A DNA stretch of 64,000 nucleotides from JAEUIX01 sp964611125. GTDB lineage: Bacteria > Planctomycetota > Phycisphaerae > Phycisphaerales > UBA1924. The translations under genes were made by a program, and so were the position numbers. Shown piece by piece: positions 1-8,558 of the stretch. The notes under the pieces were generated by a model. That model made no database searches. It saw only the letters and a program-made list of their open reading frames with translations, and was not told the origin of the DNA. The stretch lies in assembly GCA_964611125.1 (NCBI GenBank), contig CAZSZO010000003.1, positions 92,273-156,272 of the forward strand, read 5' to 3'. Position 1 is the first letter of the stretch; every line of letters begins with the position of its first letter.

Positions 1-268
1 TCAGTGCATAGCGCCGGGCGATGGTCGGGTAGGCATGAATAGACACAGCCGTAATATCGAGGTCACCCGTCGCCACCGCGCGGGCGTTGAGCGCCTGAAT
101 GTCTTCCGGCACGGCCACGAACCGGAACCGACCGGTATCCAGCGCGGGCGGCGCGAGCAGCCGCGAAGGCTCGGCGGGGTCGATCTTTCCGCAGATCGGC
201 CACCACATGAACACGTCATCGGCATCGGCGGAGTGGGCGAGCGTGAGCGTGACTGGTGTATCGGGCAC
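1..268 (-). CDS. mqnD: MqnD-like 1,4-dihydroxy-6-naphthoate synthase, N-terminal part (runs off left edge)
   Basis: The visible 89 residues begin at a GTG (266-268) and read VPDTPVTLTLAHSADADDVF, followed by a patch of aromatic residues. This matches the N-terminus of the MqnA/MqnD family, where a [S/D]xDxDDxF segment lines the substrate pocket. A later stretch, EDIQALNARAVATGDLDIT, matches the family's 'DVxxLNxxAxxGxLDVT' segment. MqnD acts in the cytoplasmic futalosine route to menaquinone, converting cyclic dehypoxanthine futalosine to dihydroxynaphthoate. No in-frame ATG precedes the GTG closely; an ATG at 278 is in another frame. The gene is divergent from the glycosyltransferase that starts at 326. 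MqnA is a possible alternative, but the AHSxDxDDxF form favours MqnD. The 3' end lies outside the window. Confidence 0.75.
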   Translation of the reverse strand, partial: MPDTPVTLTLAHSADADDVFMWWPICGKIDPAEPSRLLAPPALDTGRFRFVAVPEDIQALNARAVATGDLDITAVSIHAYPTIARRYAL

Positions 269-325
269 GCCGGAGCATAGAACCCGCCGGACCACCCGCG
301 CCGTCGGGTACCCTTGCCCCCTCGC

Positions 326-2098
326 ATGGCGACCCCGTTCGAGAAATCCGTTGAGCACTACCAGGCCGGGCGCCTTGACCTGGCCGAAGGGGTGCTGCGC
401 CGCGCCCTTGCGGGCCCGGGCGGCGATCCGCAACTGGCGAGCCTGATGGCGATGGTGCTCTCGCTGCAAGGGCGGCTGGATCAGGCGGAGCACTACTACA
501 AGCGCGCCCTGCTGGGGCGGGCCCACTCGCCGGCCTTGCGAACCAACTACGGCAACATGCTGCTGCTGGCTGGCCGGCTGCCTGAGGCCCGCGCCCAGCT
601 CGAGGAAGCGGTGCGGCTTGATCCGTCTTTCTGCGAGGCCCACGTGGGCCTGGCCCCGGTGCTTCACCAATTGGGTGATGGCGAGGGCGCCATCGCCGCC
701 GCCCGCCGGGCTGTTGAGATCGCGCCGCTCGACTGCTCAGCGCGGCTCAACCTGGGGAGCGCCCTGGTGGCGATGGGCTACGTCGATGAATCGATGGCGG
801 TGGTGGAGCGGGGCCTGGAGATCGAACCCGGGAACATCAAGCTCATCACCAATTACTTGATGTCGATGCACTACCGCTGGGGATGCACCGCGGAGCACCT
901 GCTCAGCGAGCACCGCCGCCTCGGGGCCCGGTTCGCGCGGGCGGCCGGCGCGGCCGCCCAGGGCGATCGGGCGCTCCCCAACCGCGACAGGAGCCGCCCG
1001 CTGCGCGTGGGCTACCTGTCCTCTGATCTGCGCGCGCACGTGGTCGCCACGTTTCTGCGCCCGCTGCTGGTTCATCGCGATCGGACCCGCATTCACTTTA
1101 CGGCGTACCACGTCGGCATGCGCGACCAGACTACGGCGGAGCTCGAGCCGCACTTCGACCAGTGGCGGTGGGCCGCGTCGATGGACGACCGCACCCTCGA
1201 ACAGCGGATCCGCGAGGACCGGATCGATGTGCTCGTAGACCTCAACGGGCACACCGACGGCTCGCGAATCGCGATCATGACGCGGCGCGTGGCCCGGGCG
1301 CAGGCGACGTTCATCGGCTACCCCGACACCACCGGCGTCCCAGGGGTCGATTTCCGCCTGGTCGACGCCCTGACCGATCCGCCCGGCCTGCCGGGCGGCG
1401 ATTTCGCCACCGAGAAGCTCTGGCGCCTGGGCCGCTGCTTCCTGTGCTACGCCCCCACGAGCGAGGGCCCGGAGGACGTTGGCCCGAGTCCATTCCGCCG
1501 GCAGGGGTGGGTGACGTTCGCCTCCTTCAACGCGGCGCCCAAGATCAATGACGAGACCCTCCGCCTGTGGGGGCGGGTCCTGGCCGGAACGCCCGGCTCG
1601 CGCCTCCTGCTCAAGAACCGGGCCCTCTCAAGCCCGAAACGCCAGGAGGAGGTCCTCGGGCAACTCACCAAGGCGGGGATCGATCCGGGGCGGATCGAGC
1701 TGATCGGCTGGCGGCAGAACGCCGAGCAGCACCTGGCTGAGTATGGGCGGGTGGATATCGCGCTCGATTCGCTGCCGTACAACGGCACCACCACCACCTG
1801 CGAAGCGCTCTGGATGGGCGCCCCCGTGGTGACGCTCGCCGGCGGGCCGCACGTGGGTCGCGTGGGGGTGAGCCTGCTCACGGCCGTCGGCCTGCCTGAA
1901 CTGATCGCCCGGGACGAAGACGACTATGTCCGCATCAGCACCGATCTGGCCGCGGATGGGCCCCGGCTTGAATCGATCAGAGCCGGCCTGCGAAGAGGCA
2001 TGCGGGCGTCTGCGCTGTGCGACGCTCCGGGCTACACCCGCGCCGTCGAAACCGCCCTGGAGGAGATGTGGAGCGAACGGGTGGCCGCGAACGGCTAA
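326..2098 (+). CDS. TPR-repeat O-GlcNAc transferase-like (SPINDLY/GT41) glycosyltransferase
   Basis: A 590-residue protein. Residues ~1-190 are TPR repeats (for example LEEAVRLDPSFCEAHVGLAP and ARRAVEIAPLDCSARLNLGS). Residues ~220-590 are the Glyco_transf_41 catalytic region: LRVGYLSSDLRAHVVATFLRP, then DVLVDLNGHTDGSR, GYPDTTGVPGVDFRL, FNAAPKINDETLRLW and the nucleotide-sugar-binding end DSLPYNGTTTTCEALWMGAP. Enzymes of this family move GlcNAc or a related sugar from a UDP-sugar to Ser/Thr of proteins. An upstream TTG at 314 is possible, but the ATG at 326 is preferred. No signal peptide is visible, so it is probably cytoplasmic. The acceptor cannot be predicted from the neighbourhood. Confidence 0.88.
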   Translation: MATPFEKSVEHYQAGRLDLAEGVLRRALAGPGGDPQLASLMAMVLSLQGRLDQAEHYYKRALLGRAHSPALRTNYGNMLLLAGRLPEARAQLEEAVRLDPSFCEAHVGLAPVLHQLGDGEGAIAAARRAVEIAPLDCSARLNLGSALVAMGYVDESMAVVERGLEIEPGNIKLITNYLMSMHYRWGCTAEHLLSEHRRLGARFARAAGAAAQGDRALPNRDRSRPLRVGYLSSDLRAHVVATFLRPLLVHRDRTRIHFTAYHVGMRDQTTAELEPHFDQWRWAASMDDRTLEQRIREDRIDVLVDLNGHTDGSRIAIMTRRVARAQATFIGYPDTTGVPGVDFRLVDALTDPPGLPGGDFATEKLWRLGRCFLCYAPTSEGPEDVGPSPFRRQGWVTFASFNAAPKINDETLRLWGRVLAGTPGSRLLLKNRALSSPKRQEEVLGQLTKAGIDPGRIELIGWRQNAEQHLAEYGRVDIALDSLPYNGTTTTCEALWMGAPVVTLAGGPHVGRVGVSLLTAVGLPELIARDEDDYVRISTDLAADGPRLESIRAGLRRGMRASALCDAPGYTRAVETALEEMWSERVAANG

Positions 2099-2165
2099 CC
2101 ACCGCTAGGCTCCGGACCCGGATCGGACGGTTGACTTGAACGAATTTTCTCGCCTCGGAGAACCC

Positions 2166-3191
2166 ATGCCTGACTTTGAGCGCCGAGCCCTGTCCTGCAC
2201 CAGCACTGATGCCGCGCGCAGGGCCCTCCCGCGGTGGTTCGCGGCCGCAGCGCTGGGCATGGCGGCGACGGCCGCCAACGAAGCGCAGGCTCAGTCGGGC
2301 GGCGGGGCCCGAGGGTCAGAGGAGCGCCTTGGACGGCCAACCCAGGGGGCCGGCCGCAGGATGGAAGGCGAGGCCGGCGGCATCAGCTTCACGCTCGAGC
2401 CGGTTGGTGAAATCACCTTCAGCGGCGACCTGAAGCGCGGCGGCGGGTCGGTCTCCGTCTACCGGGGCGGCGTCAACCTGGGCCTCTCCACGGCCCTGAA
2501 CGAGCAGATCCGGCTCAACCTGCGGGTGGAGTCGGAATCGTCTTCGTACGACTTCAGCAACGCGACGGGGCTCATCGCCGGGACCAGCAAGCCGTTCAAC
2601 GACATGTACTCCGTCCGGGTCTCGCCGTCGGTTGCGTACTTCATCGACGGCGAGTGGTCGGTCGTGGGCGCCGGGCTGTTCGAGATCGCCGGGGAGGGCT
2701 CGGCGGACGTCAGCGACTCAATCACTGGGGGCGGCTTCGCCCTGGTGCGGTACGCGTTCAGCGAGGACTTTTCGCTCGCGCTGGGTATCGCCGCGATCTC
2801 ACGCCTGGAGGATGATGTCTTCGCGGTGCCGCTGATCGGGATCGAGTGGCAGATCACGCCGGAGGTGAAGTTCGAGACGCGCGGCCTCGGCGGCAACCTG
2901 ACGGCCAAGCTCGACGATGAGTGGTCGTTCTTCCTGGAGGCCAGCTACGAGACGCGCGAGTACCGCCTGGCGGATGACAGCCCGCAGCCCGAAGGTGTGG
3001 CCCGCGACCAGCGCGTGCCGATCGGCGTGGGGGTGCGCTACAGGCCGGCGGGCTGGCTTGAGTGCACGCTGCGGGGCGGCGCCTCGGTCTGGCAGGAGTA
3101 CCAGATCGACGACCGGAACGGCAACGAGATCTCAGAGGTGCGAACCAAGCCGGCGCCCTACATCGGGCTCGCCGTCGAGTTCCGCTTCTAG
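2166..3191 (+). CDS. Outer-membrane beta-barrel protein (DUF6268-like)
   Basis: A 341-residue exported protein. The ATG at 2166 is preceded by GGAG at about 2157-2160, which decides the start over the upstream TTG. The N-terminus has basic residues followed by a hydrophobic stretch (WFAAAALGMAATAANEAQAQ), consistent with a Sec signal peptide ending near residue 45. The mature part consists of alternating amphipathic beta strands and ends in an aromatic residue (AVEFRF), the usual end of outer-membrane barrels. Resemblance to DUF6268 is by overall pattern only. It follows the glycosyltransferase on the same strand by 67 bp and may share its transcript. Function is unknown. Confidence 0.65.
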   Translation: MPDFERRALSCTSTDAARRALPRWFAAAALGMAATAANEAQAQSGGGARGSEERLGRPTQGAGRRMEGEAGGISFTLEPVGEITFSGDLKRGGGSVSVYRGGVNLGLSTALNEQIRLNLRVESESSSYDFSNATGLIAGTSKPFNDMYSVRVSPSVAYFIDGEWSVVGAGLFEIAGEGSADVSDSITGGGFALVRYAFSEDFSLALGIAAISRLEDDVFAVPLIGIEWQITPEVKFETRGLGGNLTAKLDDEWSFFLEASYETREYRLADDSPQPEGVARDQRVPIGVGVRYRPAGWLECTLRGGASVWQEYQIDDRNGNEISEVRTKPAPYIGLAVEFRF

Positions 3192-3577
3192 GCAAGGGGG
3201 CGGGGTCGGGTCACGTCAGGGGCGACGGCGGCGGCGTAAGCCACAGCTGAGCGGGAACAGTCAGTCCGATTCGCCGCGGTCTTCGCCCCAACGGGGCGCA
3301 GGCGTGTAGCCACGGGTGCAGCCCGCGCCTCGCGGGCGTGGGAGGGTGTGTCGTTTCCCGGATCTGCCCCGGAGGGGCAGAGGAGGCTCCCCCGTGCGTC
3401 ATTCCCGGAGTGTCCTCACAACTTCCCCCGCCCTTGCCGGGGCGGGTGTATTTCGTGCCGAAGTTCCACGGGTTTCGCTGCGCTCCACCCGTGGCTACAG
3501 CCCGGCGCCCCTGCGGGGCGTAGAGGTCGCTCAGTCGAAGACGTACCGCCACACCGCCGCGCTGGGCTCGGACCGGC
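3192..3577. other. Intergenic stretch without a gene, holding an inverted-repeat element
   Basis: About 386 bp between the barrel protein and the convergent lipoprotein gene. Nothing here looks coding. It holds a large imperfect inverted repeat (listed separately at 3284-3520) with internal GC-rich hairpins such as TGCCCCGGAGGGGCA (3365-3379). No T-tract follows any of the hairpins, so a plain intrinsic terminator is not supported, although transcription from both sides must end in or near this stretch. Confidence 0.6.
3284..3520. repeat. Inverted-repeat intergenic element with CGCCCC-GGGGCG / CCACGGGTG arms
   Basis: The left arm (3284-3318) reads CGCCCCAACGGGGCG and then GTAGCCACGGGTG. The right arm (3486-3520) is its reverse counterpart, CACCCGTGGCTAC followed later by CGCCCCTGCGGGGCG. 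Each arm contains its own short palindrome, and two more GC-rich palindromes lie between the arms. The arrangement looks like a dispersed intergenic element or a small non-autonomous mobile element. No transposase or target-site duplication was identified. Confidence 0.55.
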
Positions 3578-5602
3578 TCAGGGCGTGCGGCTGTCGATGG
3601 CGCCCCACAGGCGGGTGTCCAGGCTGGCCCGCCCGGGCTCGCTCTGCCAGGGCGTCATGGCCCGGGGCCAGGCGGAGCGCCGGCCGGCGCTGTCGATCCG
3701 CTCGATGCCCAGTCTGATCAGCCCGTCGGGGCCGATGCACCCCGCGGGGATCGGCACCCAGCAGCGCCAGCGATCCTTCTCTCTCAGCACCTGGACGGTT
3801 CGGGCCGCGCGGCCGGCAGGCAGATCGCCAACCGGGCCCGAGCGGCTCTCGAGCGTCTGATCGAACAGCGCGCCTTCGCTCGAGATCAGGTAGACCGCCG
3901 CGGGCCGGCCGTACGGGCCAATCCACACGCGGACCAGCCCGCGCGGCGCACTGGGCGTGTTCCGCGATTCACCCGGCCCCCCGGCCGTGAAGGCCGTTGC
4001 GGGCGGCTCACCGCACTCCAAATAGATTTGCCACTGGGCGTCGTCGCCTCCGCCGCCGTCCCCTCCCCCTCCCCCGCCCCCTGCCCCCGCCCCCGTCCCG
4101 GTGCGAAAGAGCAGCGCCGCCGTGGGTGCCGCGGCGAGGGCCTGGCGCGGACCTTCGGGAAGGGTCCCGCCCGCAAGCCAGCGGGGCATGGTCCAATCCG
4201 CGGCGAAGGGGCCGATGGCCAGCCCCGGAGGGTGCACCGGGGCCGGCGCCGCGAGGATCGGGATGGTCAACTGCGACCCGCCCACACGCACGGTCACCGG
4301 GAGGGCGAGGGTGGCGGGTTCGCCGGGAATCACCGGGCAGACCGCGGCTAGCGGGGCGAAGCCCCAGGGCGGGGCGGGGCGAAGTTCCTCAGCCATGCGG
4401 CCGGTCGGGGCATCGCCCGCCCGGGCCCATGACAACGCCGGTTCGGGGCCCAGATTGGCCACGCCGAGCGTTGCGATCGCATCGCCGGAAATCGCGTCCG
4501 ACTGGCCGGCGTCATCCATCACCCAGGCGACGCAGCGCGGCTGCGAGCCCAGCCACGCCCGGGCCCGGACCTGCACCTCATCGGGCGTGAGCGAGGGATC
4601 AAGCAGGGCGTCGAGCAGGCGGTCAAGCTCCGGACCGTCGGGCGCCCAGGCGGGCACGATGAACCCGGGCGCCACGCGCAGGCCGGCCAGCAGCCGCTCG
4701 GCAAGTTCGCGGGCCGCCGGGGCGTCAACGGCGGCCAGCCGCGCCACGGCAGCGGACCAGCGGCTGAACATCTGCCTGCGGAGGGCCTCGGCGAGGTCAT
4801 CGGGGTCGGCGGCGGCGAGCTCGCCCAGAGCAAGCTGGGCCCGCCAGCCTGAGAGCGGCGAGAGCGCCGGGACCTCAAGCCAGCGTCGGCTGGCCGGCAG
4901 GCTGGCGGCGGGCCACTGGCGGGCGGCGGCGGCCCGGAGCAGTCGCGCGCCCTCATCACCACCCTGCTCACCATCGCCCGTGAGCCAGATGAGCGGCACG
5001 GGCGTGCGATCAATGCGGATCACGCGCGGCTTCTCGCGCGGCGGCAGCCGCACCTCGACCAGCCAGCCCCCCCCGGTCAGGCGGGGCGGCTGGCCAACGG
5101 GCGTGGGGTAGACCTCGAAGATCCACTCCCCGGCCGGGGCGTCGCTCGACCACGCGCCAATGCGCGCCTCCTCGCGCGAGACCGGCACAGCCAGGAGCCC
5201 AAGTCGAGCCAGGCGGGCCTCGAGCGGCCTGCCGTCCTCAAGATCAACCGCAACGCCATCACCCGGGCCGACGCCCGGGGCGAGCAGGATCGGGATGATG
5301 AGCGAGCGTGCATCACCGCCCACAGGCGGCTGGAGGGCGTAGACCCGCGGCTCGATGGTGCGAAAGGGGCGGCCTTGGAACTGATCGTCGGCGAGGCCAG
5401 GCGGGGCGGCGGGCGAGAGGGCTTCAGCCGAGACAGACCTCTGGGCAGGGGATGGGCTGGCTGAATCGCAGGCGGGGAGCGCGAAACCCGAGAACGCGAC
5501 CACAACGGCGAGCAGCGGGCGCACGATCTGCGCGGCCACGCCCGAGAATCGGCGAGCTTGGCGGCGGCGCCCGTGTTGGAGGCTCAGAAAGAAGAAGGTC
5601 AT
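3578..5602 (-). CDS. Large predicted lipoprotein of unknown function
   Basis: A 674-residue protein that I do not assign to a family. The N-terminus is basic, followed by a hydrophobic segment ending GFALPACDS. This resembles a lipobox with Cys45 as the acylated residue, although Pro at -2 is unusual. Most of the protein looks like a mixture of beta-rich and helical segments, with no catalytic motif recognised. Residues ~515-535 are a Gly/Asp-rich low-complexity linker (GTGAGAGGGGGGGDGGGG) encoded by long G-runs, seen as C-runs at about 4045-4105. It is divergent from the small glycogen-binding-domain gene. No clear Shine-Dalgarno sequence precedes the ATG. Confidence 0.6.
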   Translation of the reverse strand: MTFFFLSLQHGRRRQARRFSGVAAQIVRPLLAVVVAFSGFALPACDSASPSPAQRSVSAEALSPAAPPGLADDQFQGRPFRTIEPRVYALQPPVGGDARSLIIPILLAPGVGPGDGVAVDLEDGRPLEARLARLGLLAVPVSREEARIGAWSSDAPAGEWIFEVYPTPVGQPPRLTGGGWLVEVRLPPREKPRVIRIDRTPVPLIWLTGDGEQGGDEGARLLRAAAARQWPAASLPASRRWLEVPALSPLSGWRAQLALGELAAADPDDLAEALRRQMFSRWSAAVARLAAVDAPAARELAERLLAGLRVAPGFIVPAWAPDGPELDRLLDALLDPSLTPDEVQVRARAWLGSQPRCVAWVMDDAGQSDAISGDAIATLGVANLGPEPALSWARAGDAPTGRMAEELRPAPPWGFAPLAAVCPVIPGEPATLALPVTVRVGGSQLTIPILAAPAPVHPPGLAIGPFAADWTMPRWLAGGTLPEGPRQALAAAPTAALLFRTGTGAGAGGGGGGGDGGGGDDAQWQIYLECGEPPATAFTAGGPGESRNTPSAPRGLVRVWIGPYGRPAAVYLISSEGALFDQTLESRSGPVGDLPAGRAARTVQVLREKDRWRCWVPIPAGCIGPDGLIRLGIERIDSAGRRSAWPRAMTPWQSEPGRASLDTRLWGAIDSRTP

Positions 5603-5680
5603 GACAAAAACCGATAAAGCGTAGAGACCCGGATCGCCCGCCGAGCCCGGCGGACCCGATCACCGGGCATGGAGTCTCGC

Positions 5681-6004
5681 ATGGTCACTCTGCTGCCCGA
5701 CGGAAACTGCCGATTCCGCGTCTATCTTCCGCACGCCGCGAAGGTGGAGTTGCTCGGCACGTTTACGGATTGGCGCGAGGGCCGCATTGCCATGACGCGG
5801 GTGCACCCGGGTTGGTGGGAGGCCTTGATCCCGGTGGGGCAGGGCGACCACCAGTTCTGCTACCTGGTGGATGGGTCGATCTGGCTGGCGGATTACGCCG
5901 CGCACGGGGTGAAGCTCAACGGCTATGGCGGCTGGACGAGCCGGCTGTGCGTCGCTGAGCCTGCGGTCAGCGAAAGCCGCGAGGTCGCCGAAGTCGCGGC
6001 GTGA
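5681..6004 (+). CDS. Small stand-alone CBM48/AMPK-type glycogen-binding-domain protein
   Basis: A 107-residue protein that is essentially one E-set/CBM48 module: FRVYLPHAAKVELLGTFTDW, then WWEALIPVGQGDHQFCYLVD. The 'V-x-L-x-G-x-F-x-x-W' core and the later 'Y-x-Y-x-V-D-G' pattern are typical of glycogen-binding domains in AMPK beta subunits and isoamylases. An in-frame ATG at 5669 exists; GGAG at 5671-5674, six bases before the ATG at 5681, favours the shorter form. With no fused enzyme domain, it may bind glycogen or act as a regulatory partner; this is inference. The gene converges on moxR. Confidence 0.7.
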   Translation: MVTLLPDGNCRFRVYLPHAAKVELLGTFTDWREGRIAMTRVHPGWWEALIPVGQGDHQFCYLVDGSIWLADYAAHGVKLNGYGGWTSRLCVAEPAVSESREVAEVAA

Positions 6005-6038
6005 GCCGGGCGGTTGTCGATGGCCCATCACCCGACGT

Positions 6039-7133
<1,095 letters not shown>

Positions 7134-7202
7134 CGCGTTGATGGTAGTAGACGGCTCGCCCGTGGGGGCAGAGGCGAACAGCGCGGGGCCAGCCAAGGGC
7201 GG

Positions 7203-8558
7203 TCAGCGGGGCAGCCGGGCCTCGGCCGCCCGGGCGTGGGCCTCGAGCCCTTCCAGGCGGGCCAGCGCGGCGGTGTCGCGCAGCACGCTGGCGGCGACGG
7301 GCCCCGCCGCGTGGGCGACGAAGGTGCGCACCCGGCAGAAGCTGAAAACCGAGAGCCCGGCGGAGAATCGGGCCGCGCGCCCCGTGGGCAGCGTGTGGTT
7401 GGGGCCGATGCCGTAGTCGCCCAGGACCTCCGCGGCCTGGGCGCCCAGGAACACGCCGCCCGCGCTGCTGATGTGGCGGGCCAGGCCTTCGGGGTCGCGC
7501 GTCAGGATCTGCAGGTGCTCGGGGGCGACGGCGTCAGCCAGCGCGATGAGGCCGGGCTCATCGGCCACGATCGCGGCGAAGCCCCCCGCGAGCGAGCGGC
7601 GGGCAATGGCGGCAGTCGGCAGGTCGGCCAGCCGGGCTGCGAGGCGGGCCTCGACCCGGTCGGGGAGGGTGGGGTCGGTGGTTGCGAACATGGGGCGGGC
7701 GTCGGTGTCGTGCTCGGCCTGAGCAAGCAGGTCGGCAGCGATGAGTTCGGGGTCGCCTGAGTCGTCGGCGAGGATCAGCAGCTCCGACGGGCCGGCGATG
7801 AGGTCGACCCCCACACGCCCGAAGAGGAGCCGCTTGGCGGCGGTGACATAGCGATTTCCCGGGCCGGCGAGCAGATCGACGGGGGCCAGGCCCAACCCGC
7901 CACCCCCCCCACCCCCCGCACCCCCCGCGCCCCTCCCACTCCCCTCACCCACCCCCCCAATTCCCAAAGCGAGCGCGGCGAGCGCGTGCGCGCCGCCGCA
8001 CAGGAGCAGGGCGTCGGCCCCGGCGATCGACGCGGCCGCCAGCAGCGCCGGGTGGTCTGCAGGAGTCGCCACGATCACCCGCCGACAGCCCGCGACCCGG
8101 GCGGGAATGACGGTCATGAACACCGACGACGGCAGAGGAAAGCGGCCGCCCGGGGCGTAGCAGCCGACGCTGTCGACGGGGATAACGGTGTGGCCAACGC
8201 GCACGCCGGTGGGCGGGGCGCCGGGGGCGGCGAATGCGGGCATGTCGAGGTCGGAGAGGGACGCCCGCTGGGCCCGGGCGAAGTCGCCGATGCGCTGGGC
8301 GGCCCGCTCGAGGGCGGCTCGGTCGGCCTGGGGAAGCGATTCGTGGGCGGCCCGGAGCGCCGGGGGCTCGAGCAGCAGGGGCTGGGTCCGCGGGCGGCCG
8401 TCGAACTGAGCGCGCAGGTCGAGGAGCGCCGGGAGGCCGCCGTCCTGGACCTGCTTGATGATCGCGGCGGCCGCGGCGAGGGCTTCGTCATCTGGCGTGA
8501 ACGCGGGTGGGCGCGCGGCGACGGCGGCGGAGACCAGTGGGAGCAGGCGAGGGGTCAC
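7203..8558 (-). CDS. hisD: Histidinol dehydrogenase with Gly-rich insertion
   Basis: A 451-residue enzyme that performs the last two steps of histidine synthesis, NAD-dependent oxidation of histidinol to histidine with a zinc ion. Family motifs are present: VDSVGCYAPGGRFPLPSSV, LAGPGNRYVTAAKRLLFG, GPSELLILAD, AQAEHD, APEHLQI and GPNHTLPTG. The GTG start overlaps the stop of the preceding fused gene (GTGA, 8555-8558), indicating translational coupling. An odd insertion of about 25 residues, rich in Gly (GIGGVGEGSGRGAGGAGGGG), lies just before the PVDLLAGPGN motif where most HisD proteins have only a short turn. It is encoded by long G-runs (C-runs at about 7896-7970 as given). Last his gene of the operon. 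Confidence 0.95.
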   Translation of the reverse strand: MTPRLLPLVSAAVAARPPAFTPDDEALAAAAAIIKQVQDGGLPALLDLRAQFDGRPRTQPLLLEPPALRAAHESLPQADRAALERAAQRIGDFARAQRASLSDLDMPAFAAPGAPPTGVRVGHTVIPVDSVGCYAPGGRFPLPSSVFMTVIPARVAGCRRVIVATPADHPALLAAASIAGADALLLCGGAHALAALALGIGGVGEGSGRGAGGAGGGGGGGLGLAPVDLLAGPGNRYVTAAKRLLFGRVGVDLIAGPSELLILADDSGDPELIAADLLAQAEHDTDARPMFATTDPTLPDRVEARLAARLADLPTAAIARRSLAGGFAAIVADEPGLIALADAVAPEHLQILTRDPEGLARHISSAGGVFLGAQAAEVLGDYGIGPNHTLPTGRAARFSAGLSVFSFCRVRTFVAHAAGPVAASVLRDTAALARLEGLEAHARAAEARLPR

